Below, in pieces: positions 16,271-24,080 of a stretch of 26,303 nt of DNA (within the stretch, counting starts at the first letter, position 1; each line of letters starts with the position of its first letter). A program made the translations under genes and the position numbers. Source of the DNA: a virus; IMG/VR virus record IMGVR_UViG_3300012954_001743, positions 1 to 26,303 of that record; one strand, written 5' to 3'. Below the pieces are notes generated by a model. The model was not told the DNA's origin and made no database searches. It saw only the letters and a program-made list of their open reading frames with translations.

Positions 16271-17671
16271 ATGAGTAAAGTTTCAGATACATTTTGTATC
16301 CTACCGTGGGTACACCTAAGCACAAGACCAGACGGAAGTATGAGAGTTTGTTGTACAGCGAACGCAAGTTCTGTAGGACCAACTAATGACAAAGAGCATG
16401 GCGGCCAGGTTGGAATTCTTAAAGATGAAGAAGGACGTCCTAATAATCTTAATGTAAGTGATTTTGAAACAGCATGGAACAGTACATATATGCGTAATGT
16501 ACGTAAACAAATGCTGAACGGAGAAGTACCACCTAGTTGTATAAAATGTTTCAAAGAAGAAGCGGCTGGTCATAATAGTAAACGTATGTGGGAAACAGCA
16601 TATTGGAGTGAGCGTGTTGATGTAGATAATCTTTTAAAGAACACAAAAGAAGATGGTAGCGTACCTCCTCAGTTAGCATATATTGATTTACGATTTGGAA
16701 CCAAGTGTCAACTTGCTTGTGTAATGTGTTCACCTCACGATAGTTCAGGTTGGATTAAAGATTGGAAAGCAATGTTTCCGGCAGTAAAAAATGAATCACT
16801 AAAAGAAACAATGCAGTGGCAAGACAAAGGTAGTACAAATGGAAGTAGTTATAATTGGCACAAACAAAATCCTACATTCTGGAAACAATTTTACGAGCAG
16901 ATGCCAAGTATGCAACAGATATATTTTGCTGGTGGCGAAAGTTTAATTATTGAAGAACATTATGAAATACTTGAACATGCTATTAAAATGGGATATGCTA
17001 AAAATTTAGAGCTTAGGTATAATAGTAATGGAGTTGAATGGCGCGAAGATTTGTTTGACCTATGGAAACATTTTAAATTAGTTCGTTTTCATTACAGCAT
17101 AGATAGCATAAAAGAAATGAATGAATATATTCGTTATCCTAGTAAATGGAAAAGACAGGAAGAAGTTTTTCATATACTAGATAATGATACACCTAACAAC
17201 ACTGAAGTTACTGTGGCTTGTGCAGTACAAGCACTCAACATTTACTATATACCCGATTTTATAAAATGGAAACTAACACAAGGATTTAAAAAAATTAACA
17301 TGTGGCCATTTGGTGCAGGAGGAGTGAATTATCACTTTGTATATCATCCACCGCACTTAAATGTAAAAGTTTTGCCTAATTGGTTTAAGGCTGAGTGCCG
17401 TAAGAAATATGAAGAATTTTATCCTTGGTGGGAAGAAAATTGGGAACTAGGAATTCCTAGTTGGCACAAAGGTAAAGTACAAAAAGACGACTTCATGCAA
17501 GCAAGCTATGGGATTAAAAGGCTAAAAGGTATGCTTAATTTTATGGAAAGTGAAGATTGGAGTAGACGTCTGCCAGAAATGCAAGAGTTTCTAAAAAGGT
17601 GCGACACTCAACGCGGCAATACTTTTGCAGAAACTTTTCCTGAAATGAAGGATATTTTCAGTGAGCTTTGA
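16271..17671 (+). CDS. Radical SAM protein, class A (N-terminal twitch-like domain)
   Basis: A 466-aa enzyme. It begins with 'FCILPWVHLSTRPDGSMRVC' (C9, C27, C28), then 'VRKQMLNGEVPPSCIKC' (C90, C93) and a SKR element: an SPASM/twitch-like cysteine set ahead of the core. The catalytic motif is CQLACVMC (C146, C150, C153), and the SAM motif reads GGES at 221-224 rather than GGEP. It follows the preceding gene by 8 nt, one of the few non-overlapping junctions in the cassette, and no clear Shine-Dalgarno precedes ATG 16271. This type is commonly annotated as a twitch-domain radical SAM protein in marine phages; no substrate is established to my knowledge. Confidence 0.88.
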   Translation: MSKVSDTFCILPWVHLSTRPDGSMRVCCTANASSVGPTNDKEHGGQVGILKDEEGRPNNLNVSDFETAWNSTYMRNVRKQMLNGEVPPSCIKCFKEEAAGHNSKRMWETAYWSERVDVDNLLKNTKEDGSVPPQLAYIDLRFGTKCQLACVMCSPHDSSGWIKDWKAMFPAVKNESLKETMQWQDKGSTNGSSYNWHKQNPTFWKQFYEQMPSMQQIYFAGGESLIIEEHYEILEHAIKMGYAKNLELRYNSNGVEWREDLFDLWKHFKLVRFHYSIDSIKEMNEYIRYPSKWKRQEEVFHILDNDTPNNTEVTVACAVQALNIYYIPDFIKWKLTQGFKKINMWPFGAGGVNYHFVYHPPHLNVKVLPNWFKAECRKKYEEFYPWWEENWELGIPSWHKGKVQKDDFMQASYGIKRLKGMLNFMESEDWSRRLPEMQEFLKRCDTQRGNTFAETFPEMKDIFSEL

Positions 17672-18833
17672 TACTGTAGATTTATTGACAGGAAATTTAT
17701 TCCAAGTTTCATGGGATCTTGGTCGCAGATGTAATTATGACTGTACGTACTGCCCAGTAACAAGACACGATAATTTTAGTCCACATGCTACACTAGATCA
17801 ATTGAAGTCTAGTGTTGATTTTTTATTTGAATATATGGACACGTATATGCAGTACAGAGATTTTAAAGAAGCAAGTATAAGTTTTACAGGAGGAGAGCCT
17901 ACAGTCAACCCCAACTTTATTCCTTTTATTGAATACTTAAAAGAAGAATATAACAAAAGATATAGAGATAGATGGCACACTGGATTCTCTCTTACAAGCA
18001 ACGGAGCAATGGGTCCTAAAATTGCTCAACAAATTATAGACAAGATGAGTTTTGTTACACTAAGTTATCATACTGAAGCAGATCAAAAACTTAAAAATCA
18101 AATAAAAGATAGAATTATGCAATTCCATACAGCATCAGAAGCCGCAAAAAATTCTAACGGTAAAAAGTATTTTGGATTCAAAGTAAATGTAATGTTTCAT
18201 GCACAGTATTTTGACGAGTGCAAAGAATTATGCAAGTGGTTAGATCAATTAGGTGTGTGGTATGTGCCAAGAATAATAGGCGAAGAGCCTGATAGCAAAC
18301 CTAGTTTTGCACACAAATACACTGACGATCAACTAGATTTTATTAAAAATTATTGGAAGTACAAAGAAGAAGGATTGAACAACGATAAGTTAAGTGCAGT
18401 AGGCGAAAAAACAACCGAAAAGAAAAAATTAGGAATGAGTCTAGGAAGACCGTGTTGCGGCGGAAGAGAAATGTGTTTAAGTTCTGGAGATACAAGTAAA
18501 AAAAGTAATTTTGTTAACATGCGTGAATTTAAAGGTTGGCATTGTAGTGTAAACTGGTTCTTTTTACATCTTGAACAACAAACTGATCAAGTGTTTCATC
18601 ATCAAACTTGTCAAGCTCGTTTTGACGGTACTAGAGGACCAATTGGAAAAATTAGTGAAGGACAAAAAATTATTGCAGAGCTTAAACATAAATTAGAATC
18701 GAAAACCATGCCAACAATGATTTGCCCTAAGCATACTTGTGGTTGTGGGTTGTGTGCTCCTAAAAGCAAATTTAAAGAAAAATATTTACAAACAGTCAAA
18801 ACACATTTTGACACTGGTGTGTTAAATGCATAA
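17661..18833 (+). CDS. Radical SAM protein, class C
   Basis: A 390-aa enzyme starting at GTG 17661, eight bases after AAGGA and overlapping the upstream gene by 11 nt. 'VSWDLGRRCNYDCTYCPVTR' carries the CX3CX2C (C24, C28, C31), and 'SFTGGEPTVNP' gives GGEP at 77-80. The C-terminal third is cysteine-rich: 'RPCCGGREMC' near 265, 'GWHC', 'HHQTC', and a CX4CXCX2C group (CPKHTCGCGLC) near 354-364, consistent with one or two auxiliary clusters. It is paralogous to the gene at 20874. The extra C-terminal Cys cluster is unlike that partner. Function unknown. Confidence 0.87.
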   Translation: MSFDTVDLLTGNLFQVSWDLGRRCNYDCTYCPVTRHDNFSPHATLDQLKSSVDFLFEYMDTYMQYRDFKEASISFTGGEPTVNPNFIPFIEYLKEEYNKRYRDRWHTGFSLTSNGAMGPKIAQQIIDKMSFVTLSYHTEADQKLKNQIKDRIMQFHTASEAAKNSNGKKYFGFKVNVMFHAQYFDECKELCKWLDQLGVWYVPRIIGEEPDSKPSFAHKYTDDQLDFIKNYWKYKEEGLNNDKLSAVGEKTTEKKKLGMSLGRPCCGGREMCLSSGDTSKKSNFVNMREFKGWHCSVNWFFLHLEQQTDQVFHHQTCQARFDGTRGPIGKISEGQKIIAELKHKLESKTMPTMICPKHTCGCGLCAPKSKFKEKYLQTVKTHFDTGVLNA

Positions 18834-19893
18834 TTGTTTAGAATCAATTAACAGTTTATATATACAAAAAAAAGACAGCGGCTATGTTACTACGCCTTGT
18901 TGTCTTTTCAAGCAAAAAGGAAAACATACTGTAAAAGATATAAATGAATTGTTAGATAATGATTATATAAATGAAGTCAGAGAAAGATTTAAAGGAGATT
19001 GGAAAAGACCTGAATGTAATGACTGTGTAATGAACGAATCTATGGGCAGAGAAAGTAAGCGACAGCAGAGTTTACTTAGAGGTGATAAAGGAATTATTGT
19101 TTGGGATTTACGTCCTGGAAACACTTGTAACTTAAAATGTGCAATGTGCAATCCTGGTAATAGTAGTAAATGGTATGAAGATTTAGATGTATATTCTAAA
19201 TATCGTACAGGCAATATTGATCAATTTAGACAGGTTAGAGAGTCTTTAGATTGGGATTGGGTATATGAAAGATGCAAGGATAAAGCTGTAAAAATATATA
19301 TTGCAGGTGGAGAGCCTTTTTATATGAAAGGTGTTCAACGATTTTGTAAGTTATTATCAGAACATGAATGGAATCGTAAGCATACAGAAATTCAAATACA
19401 AACTAATGGTGTAAGTAACACAGATAGTTTTTTAAAAACATTAGAAAAATTTGAAAGACTTACTTTTTCAGTAAGTATAGACGGCTGGGGTTCTGTTAAC
19501 GAATTAATTAGATTTCCTACACATCATGATACATTTTGTCGAGATACTCAACAATTAGTAGATCTAAATCCTATGAATATAAGTTTTAATATTACTGTAC
19601 AAGCAATGAATTTGCCAAACGTAGATAAAGTAGTAACAAAGATACGGAGAAAATGGAATGGTACTTATGATATACATAAACTTTATAGTCCTAATTTTCT
19701 ATCTGTAAATTGTTTGAAGCCTCATGTTGTGCAGAAAGTATTACAATTAACAAAAGTACAAGAGCTTAAAACATTCTATAAAGATTATAAATTTGATAAA
19801 GAGGGTAATGCAACTATGCAAAGGTATCTATTAGATCTAGATGCAAAAAGAGGAACAAATAGTAAAAAAACTATACCGTGGTGCTTTGAATAA
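18826..19893 (+). CDS. Radical SAM protein, class A (short)
   Basis: A 355-aa member of the N-terminal-Cys class: C4, C25-C26 ('VTTPCCLFKQ'), 'RPECNDC' (C64, C67) and a SKR element, then the catalytic CNLKCAMC (C101, C105, C108) with the class-typical 'NPGNSSKW' following, and 'IAGGEPFYM' (GGEP 161-164). It is about 100 residues shorter than the other class-A enzymes. ATG 18826 overlaps the upstream stop by 8 nt, and the ribosome site is weak, so translational coupling is likely. It is joined to the next gene by TAATG. Confidence 0.86.
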   Translation: MHNCLESINSLYIQKKDSGYVTTPCCLFKQKGKHTVKDINELLDNDYINEVRERFKGDWKRPECNDCVMNESMGRESKRQQSLLRGDKGIIVWDLRPGNTCNLKCAMCNPGNSSKWYEDLDVYSKYRTGNIDQFRQVRESLDWDWVYERCKDKAVKIYIAGGEPFYMKGVQRFCKLLSEHEWNRKHTEIQIQTNGVSNTDSFLKTLEKFERLTFSVSIDGWGSVNELIRFPTHHDTFCRDTQQLVDLNPMNISFNITVQAMNLPNVDKVVTKIRRKWNGTYDIHKLYSPNFLSVNCLKPHVVQKVLQLTKVQELKTFYKDYKFDKEGNATMQRYLLDLDAKRGTNSKKTIPWCFE

Positions 19894-20834
19894 TGTTAAC
19901 AACTGATACACTAGAATGGATTGACATAGAACTTACAAGTTTTTGTAATATTCGTTGCAAAGGCTGTTTCCGTGTTATTTCTGATCATGCTGACAAAATC
20001 TTAAACAAGACGTATTTAGATCTTAATACTATTAAAGAAAAGTTTCAAAAAGAAATGTTTCCTAATATCAAGATAATTAATTTCTGTGGTAGTGTAGATG
20101 AGCCTTGTAGTCATCCTCAGTTCCACGAAATTATAGAACATTTTGCAGACTGGAACGCACATATTAATATTGCTACTAACGGTAGTTTACGCACAACAAA
20201 ATGGTGGGAAAAATTAGCAAACATTTTACCGTCTTCGCACAGAGTAACTTGGGGTATAGATGGTAGTGATGAATTATCAGAAAGATATAGAGAAGGATCA
20301 AACTTTAAAAAAGTACAACAAAACTATAGGGCATTTATCGCGGCAGGAGGAAAATCAAATTGGCAATTTATTAGTTTCGAACATAATGAACACCAATTAG
20401 AAGAAGCAAGAGAACTAGCCAAGCAAGAAGGGTTTGTAAAATTTCAAACTATAATAAGTCATAGGAAAGACACAGGCGGCGTAAAACATAAAAAAACTGA
20501 AGTAGAAGAATCTAATTGTATTAGCTGTAAATATGCTAATCAAAAACGTATCTTTGTGAATCATATGGGCAATGTAATTCCTTGCTGTCATTTAAATTCT
20601 AAAATGCTAGAGTATCCTGTCAGTGGACATAAGCATGATAAATTTGAAGATATACTCGAACAACAAGATTATATGACAGATATAAACTTATCTAATGTAA
20701 GTATTGCTGAGGCTATGAACGGAAAAGTTTGGACTGATATAAAAAATAGTTGGACAGCAGAAAACAAAATACCACGTTGCGAACAAGTATGTAAAGAAAA
20801 TAAAAGAGATCAATTTATCAAAGAGAAGTTATAA
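19893..20834 (+). CDS. Radical SAM protein, class B
   Basis: A 313-aa enzyme with CNIRCKGC (C18, C22, C25) and 'FCGSVDEP' (64-71) in place of GGEP. Class-B markers are 'DGSDELSERYREGSNF', 'SFEHNEHQLEEA', CISC near 209-212, 'VIPCCHLN' near 231, and the final CX3C (CEQVC) near 296-300. It is the shortest class-B copy and is separated from the other three by four genes' worth of class A and C members, so duplication was followed by rearrangement, or the array is interleaved by design. The TAA at 20832-20834 is followed by the longest gap in the cassette (39 nt). Confidence 0.85.
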   Translation: MLTTDTLEWIDIELTSFCNIRCKGCFRVISDHADKILNKTYLDLNTIKEKFQKEMFPNIKIINFCGSVDEPCSHPQFHEIIEHFADWNAHINIATNGSLRTTKWWEKLANILPSSHRVTWGIDGSDELSERYREGSNFKKVQQNYRAFIAAGGKSNWQFISFEHNEHQLEEARELAKQEGFVKFQTIISHRKDTGGVKHKKTEVEESNCISCKYANQKRIFVNHMGNVIPCCHLNSKMLEYPVSGHKHDKFEDILEQQDYMTDINLSNVSIAEAMNGKVWTDIKNSWTAENKIPRCEQVCKENKRDQFIKEKL

Positions 20835-20839
20835 AATGA

Positions 20840-20868
20840 TTGACAAAATTAACATAAGGTGCTATAAT
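20840..20868 (+). promoter_or_regulatory. Consensus sigma70-type promoter
   Basis: TTGACA (20840-20845) and TATAAT (20863-20868) are both exact consensus hexamers, with an optimal 17-nt spacer. The predicted start site is about 20874-20876. It sits in the cassette's longest intergenic gap. Host-sigma70-like elements are used by early genes in T4-type phages. A start there would leave no leader for ATG 20874 but a ~27-nt leader with GGAG for the +1-frame ATG 20902. I saw no other perfect pair in an intergenic region, but did not scan computationally. Confidence 0.6.
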
Positions 20869-20873
20869 AAACT

Positions 20874-21989
20874 ATGACTCAAGATTTAAAATGGAGTAAT
20901 TATGACTTTACAAAAATACCACTTGAGGATATTGTCAGTGTGGGCCAACGCACTTTGCTCTATCGTGACGTATTTACGGTTAGTTGGTTGCTTGGTCGCT
21001 TTTGTAATTATAGGTGTAGCTACTGTTGGCCATACGCAAGAAGTGACAGAAAAGATCACAGACCAACCGAGTTGTGTCTTCGAACTATTGACGAAATCAA
21101 GCGACAAGCCAGAGGAAACGGTTTCAATTCATTTCACTTTTCTTTGTCAGGGGGTGAGCCTACCTTTCATCCAGGATACTTGGACATTCTCAAATATCTC
21201 GCCGATGACGTAGAAAATACAAATTATACAAGTATACATATGACATCAAATTGTTCACGTAAAATTAATTGGTTTGAAACTTATGTTGAATATGCTAAAG
21301 CATTTCATAGAGCTAGTATTACTGCAAGTCTACATACTGAACACGTAAACACACCTGTAAAAATGCAGGAGTTTGCAGACAAACTTATATTTTGCCAAGA
21401 GCATGATGTACAGGTTACAATAAACATGGTAATGGTTCCTGCTTGGTTTGAAAGGGATTGGGATAATGCACTGTTTTTCCATGAACAAGGAATTAATGTA
21501 ACACTAAAGCCACAAAGTGATCCTACTGCTAGTTTTGTTGTTGATGGTTATACGGAAGAACAATTAGCGAAATTACATAATGGTATGCCTCAACGTGCAT
21601 ATACAGAAAACAAACGTAAATGGGCAGACCGACCAAAAGCTAAATTTAAAAAGTGGAGTGAGTTTAATACAAAAGAAACTATACCTCCTCACTTTCAAGT
21701 AGAAATGGAAGATAGTAAGGGCAATAAATATTATATGGATCAAGCAGAAAGATTCAATGCTTTCAATTTTAACAAGTTTAAAGGTTGGAATTGTAATGCT
21801 GGATATCAAGGTATAATTATACGTGAACCAGACGGTAGTATAAAACGCAGTTACAGTTGCGGTGATGTTCCTTTAGGAAATATTGAAACAGGATTTAAAC
21901 TGTTTGAAAAAGCAATGCCTTGTATCACCGAAAGTTGTGTTTCAAGTGCAGATTCAAAAATACCAAAAAGGAAACTTAATGCAATTTAA
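20874..21989 (+). CDS. Radical SAM protein, class C
   Basis: A 371-aa enzyme paralogous to the gene at 17661. 'VSWLLGRFCNYRCSYCWPYA' holds the CX3CX2C (C44, C48, C51), and 'SLSGGEPTFHP' gives GGEP at 93-96. The C-terminal part has 'GWNC', 'DGSIKRSYSCGDVPLGN' and CITESC near 349-354, a SPASM-like arrangement. ATG 20874 has no well-spaced Shine-Dalgarno (AAGG ends 14 nt upstream); GTG at 20940 behind GAGG is an alternative start that would still keep the whole core. Positions about 20941-21210 are near 44-45 percent G+C by hand count, against 27-28 percent just outside, and avoid TTA for leucine. A second reading frame is open there. Confidence 0.87.
   Translation: MTQDLKWSNYDFTKIPLEDIVSVGQRTLLYRDVFTVSWLLGRFCNYRCSYCWPYARSDRKDHRPTELCLRTIDEIKRQARGNGFNSFHFSLSGGEPTFHPGYLDILKYLADDVENTNYTSIHMTSNCSRKINWFETYVEYAKAFHRASITASLHTEHVNTPVKMQEFADKLIFCQEHDVQVTINMVMVPAWFERDWDNALFFHEQGINVTLKPQSDPTASFVVDGYTEEQLAKLHNGMPQRAYTENKRKWADRPKAKFKKWSEFNTKETIPPHFQVEMEDSKGNKYYMDQAERFNAFNFNKFKGWNCNAGYQGIIIREPDGSIKRSYSCGDVPLGNIETGFKLFEKAMPCITESCVSSADSKIPKRKLNAI
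20902..21213 (+). CDS. Candidate overlapping small membrane-protein gene (+1 frame inside radical SAM gene)
   Basis: A 103-codon ORF in the +1 frame of the radical-SAM gene. ATG 20902 is preceded by GGAG at 20893-20896 with 5-nt spacing, and lies about 27 nt after the predicted start of the consensus promoter at 20840-20868. The product has a basic N-terminus (K5, R9) and a hydrophobic segment at about 21-43 (ending CLVAFVIIGVATVG), then a polar tail: a signal-anchor or holin-like shape. The GC-rich, TTA-free stretch of the host gene coincides with this ORF. I recognise no homolog. Against it: the radical-SAM motifs are encoded here, and the ORF could be a by-product of a recombined GC-rich segment. 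Confidence 0.3.
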   Translation: MTLQKYHLRILSVWANALCSIVTYLRLVGCLVAFVIIGVATVGHTQEVTEKITDQPSCVFELLTKSSDKPEETVSIHFTFLCQGVSLPFIQDTWTFSNISPMT

Positions 21990-22623
21990 CGATGTAATAA
22001 AAGCAAGGACTAATACTTATACTTGGGATTATACAAAGGAAGTAGATGTACAATTAATAAAAGATGCAATGTATGATGCTTATATGCAAGCTCCTACAAA
22101 AAATCTAAAATATCCTTTTGTTATTAAATGTATTAAGAATGATGAGCCTAATCGTAGAAAAGAAATAATGACAATTTGTCATCGCAATGATGAAATGCCT
22201 ATCGAAACTGATTATGGTAATCCGCAAGTTCTAGCACCTTATCTAATTGGATTTTCACAAAGAGATGTTACTAAAGCAGAAGTACAATACCAATTTTATA
22301 ACAGAACATCAACGGCTGTTGATAGATATGACCATTTAGAATTTGGTATTCAAGCCGCATTTATAATGTTAGCATTACAAGATAGAGGACTTAGCACAGG
22401 TATAACACAAAATTGTAGTCATGATCCTGAAAGATGTGCAGAACTGTTCGGAGTCGATAATCCTATACGTTTAATATTAGGAGTAGGATATGCTAGTAAC
22501 GAACTAGAATATTTAGATCCTAGAACTAATGCTATGAAAAGTGTGCCCTATGATAGAAAAAACATAGATCAAATTTATAATCGACCTAGTTTTGAAGAAG
22601 TATATAAAGTTGAGGAGGAATAA
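21979..22623 (+). CDS. Nitroreductase-family flavoprotein
   Basis: A 214-aa protein started at ATG 21979, six bases after AGGA and overlapping the radical-SAM stop by 11 nt; an earlier in-frame ATG would overlap it by over 100 nt and is not supported. The layout matches nitroreductases: N-terminal 'VIKARTNTYTWDYTKEVD' (FMN phosphate-binding Arg/Thr region), 'MQAPTKNLKYPFVIKC' (equivalent of the APS-x-x-N-x-QPW element), 'GIQAAFIMLALQDRGLSTGI', and 'IRLILGVGYA' near the C-terminus. It would bind FMN and use NAD(P)H, reducing a nitro, quinone, enone or similar group, or reducing a flavin for a partner. The natural substrate here is unknown. Confidence 0.75.
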   Translation: MQFNDVIKARTNTYTWDYTKEVDVQLIKDAMYDAYMQAPTKNLKYPFVIKCIKNDEPNRRKEIMTICHRNDEMPIETDYGNPQVLAPYLIGFSQRDVTKAEVQYQFYNRTSTAVDRYDHLEFGIQAAFIMLALQDRGLSTGITQNCSHDPERCAELFGVDNPIRLILGVGYASNELEYLDPRTNAMKSVPYDRKNIDQIYNRPSFEEVYKVEEE

Positions 22624-23382
22624 ATGGACTTAAAAAAATATGATAAAGATGGTAATCTTTTAAATTTAACTAAAGCATATGATAGGAATGATAAAGCCAC
22701 TGGTAGTAATTATTATGAGTGGTATAAAAACGATCCTACACAATATGAGCCAACAGCAGATGACTTAAAATGCGAATTGCAGTTAAATTTATTGGGAGAT
22801 TTTGAAGCATTATCTTTGCGTCCTGATGTTAAAAAGTTTAAAGATGAAGTAAAAACTGCTGAATTTGTTCCTTACTTGCGTAGAGAAGGTGTAAGTAATG
22901 ATAGAGAGGGAATATTATTAGTAGGATTAGAAGGTGATAAGCCTACAGATAGTTTAAGTAGGCCCGAAGCAATGAAAAGAGCAGGCCGTGTATTAAAGGA
23001 AACTGACTTTAATACTCCGACATCTGCTTACAGTCATTTTGAAAGTTTACGTCCAATCTTAGATTATTGGTCAGGATTAGGACGCACTATGATTGTCAAA
23101 ACAAATAAAGGCGGGTGGTTTCCACCGCATAGAGATAGTCCTTTACTGACACGTGATTCATTTAGAGTAATTTGCTTTTTAGGAAACTCTGATACAAACA
23201 GTTACGAATGGTGGCTTGGAGATAGTCGTAGAACAATTATACCAAATACAACTTATTATGTTGATACAACAAAAGTACATAGAACACACAGTTGGATGAA
23301 TAATAGTTACCATCTAATTTTAAATGTACCTAAAACTTGGGAAAATGTTATAAAACTTACAAGCATTTTGGAGAATCCATAA
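22624..23382 (+). CDS. Aspartyl/asparaginyl hydroxylase-like 2OG-Fe(II) oxygenase
   Basis: A 252-aa protein. 'GGWFPPHRDSPL' gives H169-x-D171 of the iron-binding facial triad, followed by 'RVICFLGN', 'EWWLGDSRRTIIPNTTYYVD', and 'VHRTHSWMNNSYHLILNV', which supplies the distal histidine (H219 or H222). The order and spacing fit the aspartyl/asparaginyl beta-hydroxylase-type cupin. It would use 2-oxoglutarate and O2 to hydroxylate a side chain or small molecule. AGGAGG lies just before the ATG, the strongest ribosome site in the cassette, so this protein may be made in larger amounts. Substrate unknown. Confidence 0.7.
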   Translation: MDLKKYDKDGNLLNLTKAYDRNDKATGSNYYEWYKNDPTQYEPTADDLKCELQLNLLGDFEALSLRPDVKKFKDEVKTAEFVPYLRREGVSNDREGILLVGLEGDKPTDSLSRPEAMKRAGRVLKETDFNTPTSAYSHFESLRPILDYWSGLGRTMIVKTNKGGWFPPHRDSPLLTRDSFRVICFLGNSDTNSYEWWLGDSRRTIIPNTTYYVDTTKVHRTHSWMNNSYHLILNVPKTWENVIKLTSILENP

Positions 23383-24080
23383 TGTTAGATATTAAAGAAA
23401 TAAATCGACTCGAAAAAAACAATTCTGATCCTAAACAAGTTATTGACTTTATAACTATGGATGAAAATAATTCTTTGATAGAATATTTTAATACCCAAGA
23501 AAAAATAGAAAAAAATACAGGACCTATAGTTTGTAAGATTAATACTGATAACTCTGTGTTTGATGATATATTCACAAGACTTAAAGTATTAATAGGTGAA
23601 GCAAAAGTTATGAGTGCTATAATATTTGAAACACCTTGGGCACACGTTATACACAATGATGTAGATAAAAATTACAAAACACCTTATAAAGCAGTTACTA
23701 TTCCTTTGAAACTTTGGGGAGATGTGAAAGACGACAAAATAAAACTTATGATGTTTGATCAATATTATTATCACGACGGTAAAAAATTTATGGGCGGCGG
23801 CACAGATTTTAAAAATTTTTATAGCCACGGACCTTTATTTGATTACACTGATGTAAGTTATACTAACAATAAAGGGATACCAAACGACATTAAAGAAAAT
23901 TATCTCACACATCTTAAGCCTGATTGGTTAGAAGGATTATCTGTACATAGTTATTTTCCTTGGAAAATTAATAGTGCAATTATTTTTGATTGTGCTAGAT
24001 TGCATAGTAGCAGTGACTTCAATGCACTAGGCGTAAAAAAGAAATTAGCAATGAGTATATTTACAGCGAGAGAAACATGA
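23382..24080 (+). CDS. 2OG-Fe(II) oxygenase-like protein
   Basis: A 232-aa protein started at ATG 23382 (TAATG with the upstream stop, GGAG eight bases before); a longer form from 23337 has no ribosome site and would overlap by 45 nt. 'AHVIHNDVDKNYKTPYKAVT' supplies H91-x-D93, and 'AIIFDCARLHSSSDF' supplies H208, followed by 'KKKLAMSIF' where 2OG enzymes carry a basic residue for the 2-oxoglutarate carboxylate. This fits a double-stranded beta-helix dioxygenase. It has no close similarity by eye to its two oxygenase neighbours. Substrate unknown. Confidence 0.62.
   Translation: MLDIKEINRLEKNNSDPKQVIDFITMDENNSLIEYFNTQEKIEKNTGPIVCKINTDNSVFDDIFTRLKVLIGEAKVMSAIIFETPWAHVIHNDVDKNYKTPYKAVTIPLKLWGDVKDDKIKLMMFDQYYYHDGKKFMGGGTDFKNFYSHGPLFDYTDVSYTNNKGIPNDIKENYLTHLKPDWLEGLSVHSYFPWKINSAIIFDCARLHSSSDFNALGVKKKLAMSIFTARET

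Noticed and set aside
18940-18973. TATAAATG late-promoter-like matches
   Set aside because: Two 7-of-8 matches lie inside the class-A gene at 18826, in AT-rich coding sequence where the string is common (Ile-Asn-Glu codons).
19921-19949. TTGACA, 17 nt, TGTAAT promoter-like pair
   Set aside because: It lies inside the radical-SAM gene and spells the conserved codons for residues just before and at the first cysteine of the core (IDIELTSFCN), so it is probably chance.
20836-20877. 13-codon mini-ORF (MIDKINIRCYNKL) ending in ATGA overlap with the radical SAM start
   Set aside because: It could couple translation to the radical-SAM gene on read-through mRNA, but it has no clear ribosome site and overlaps the promoter; too short to call.
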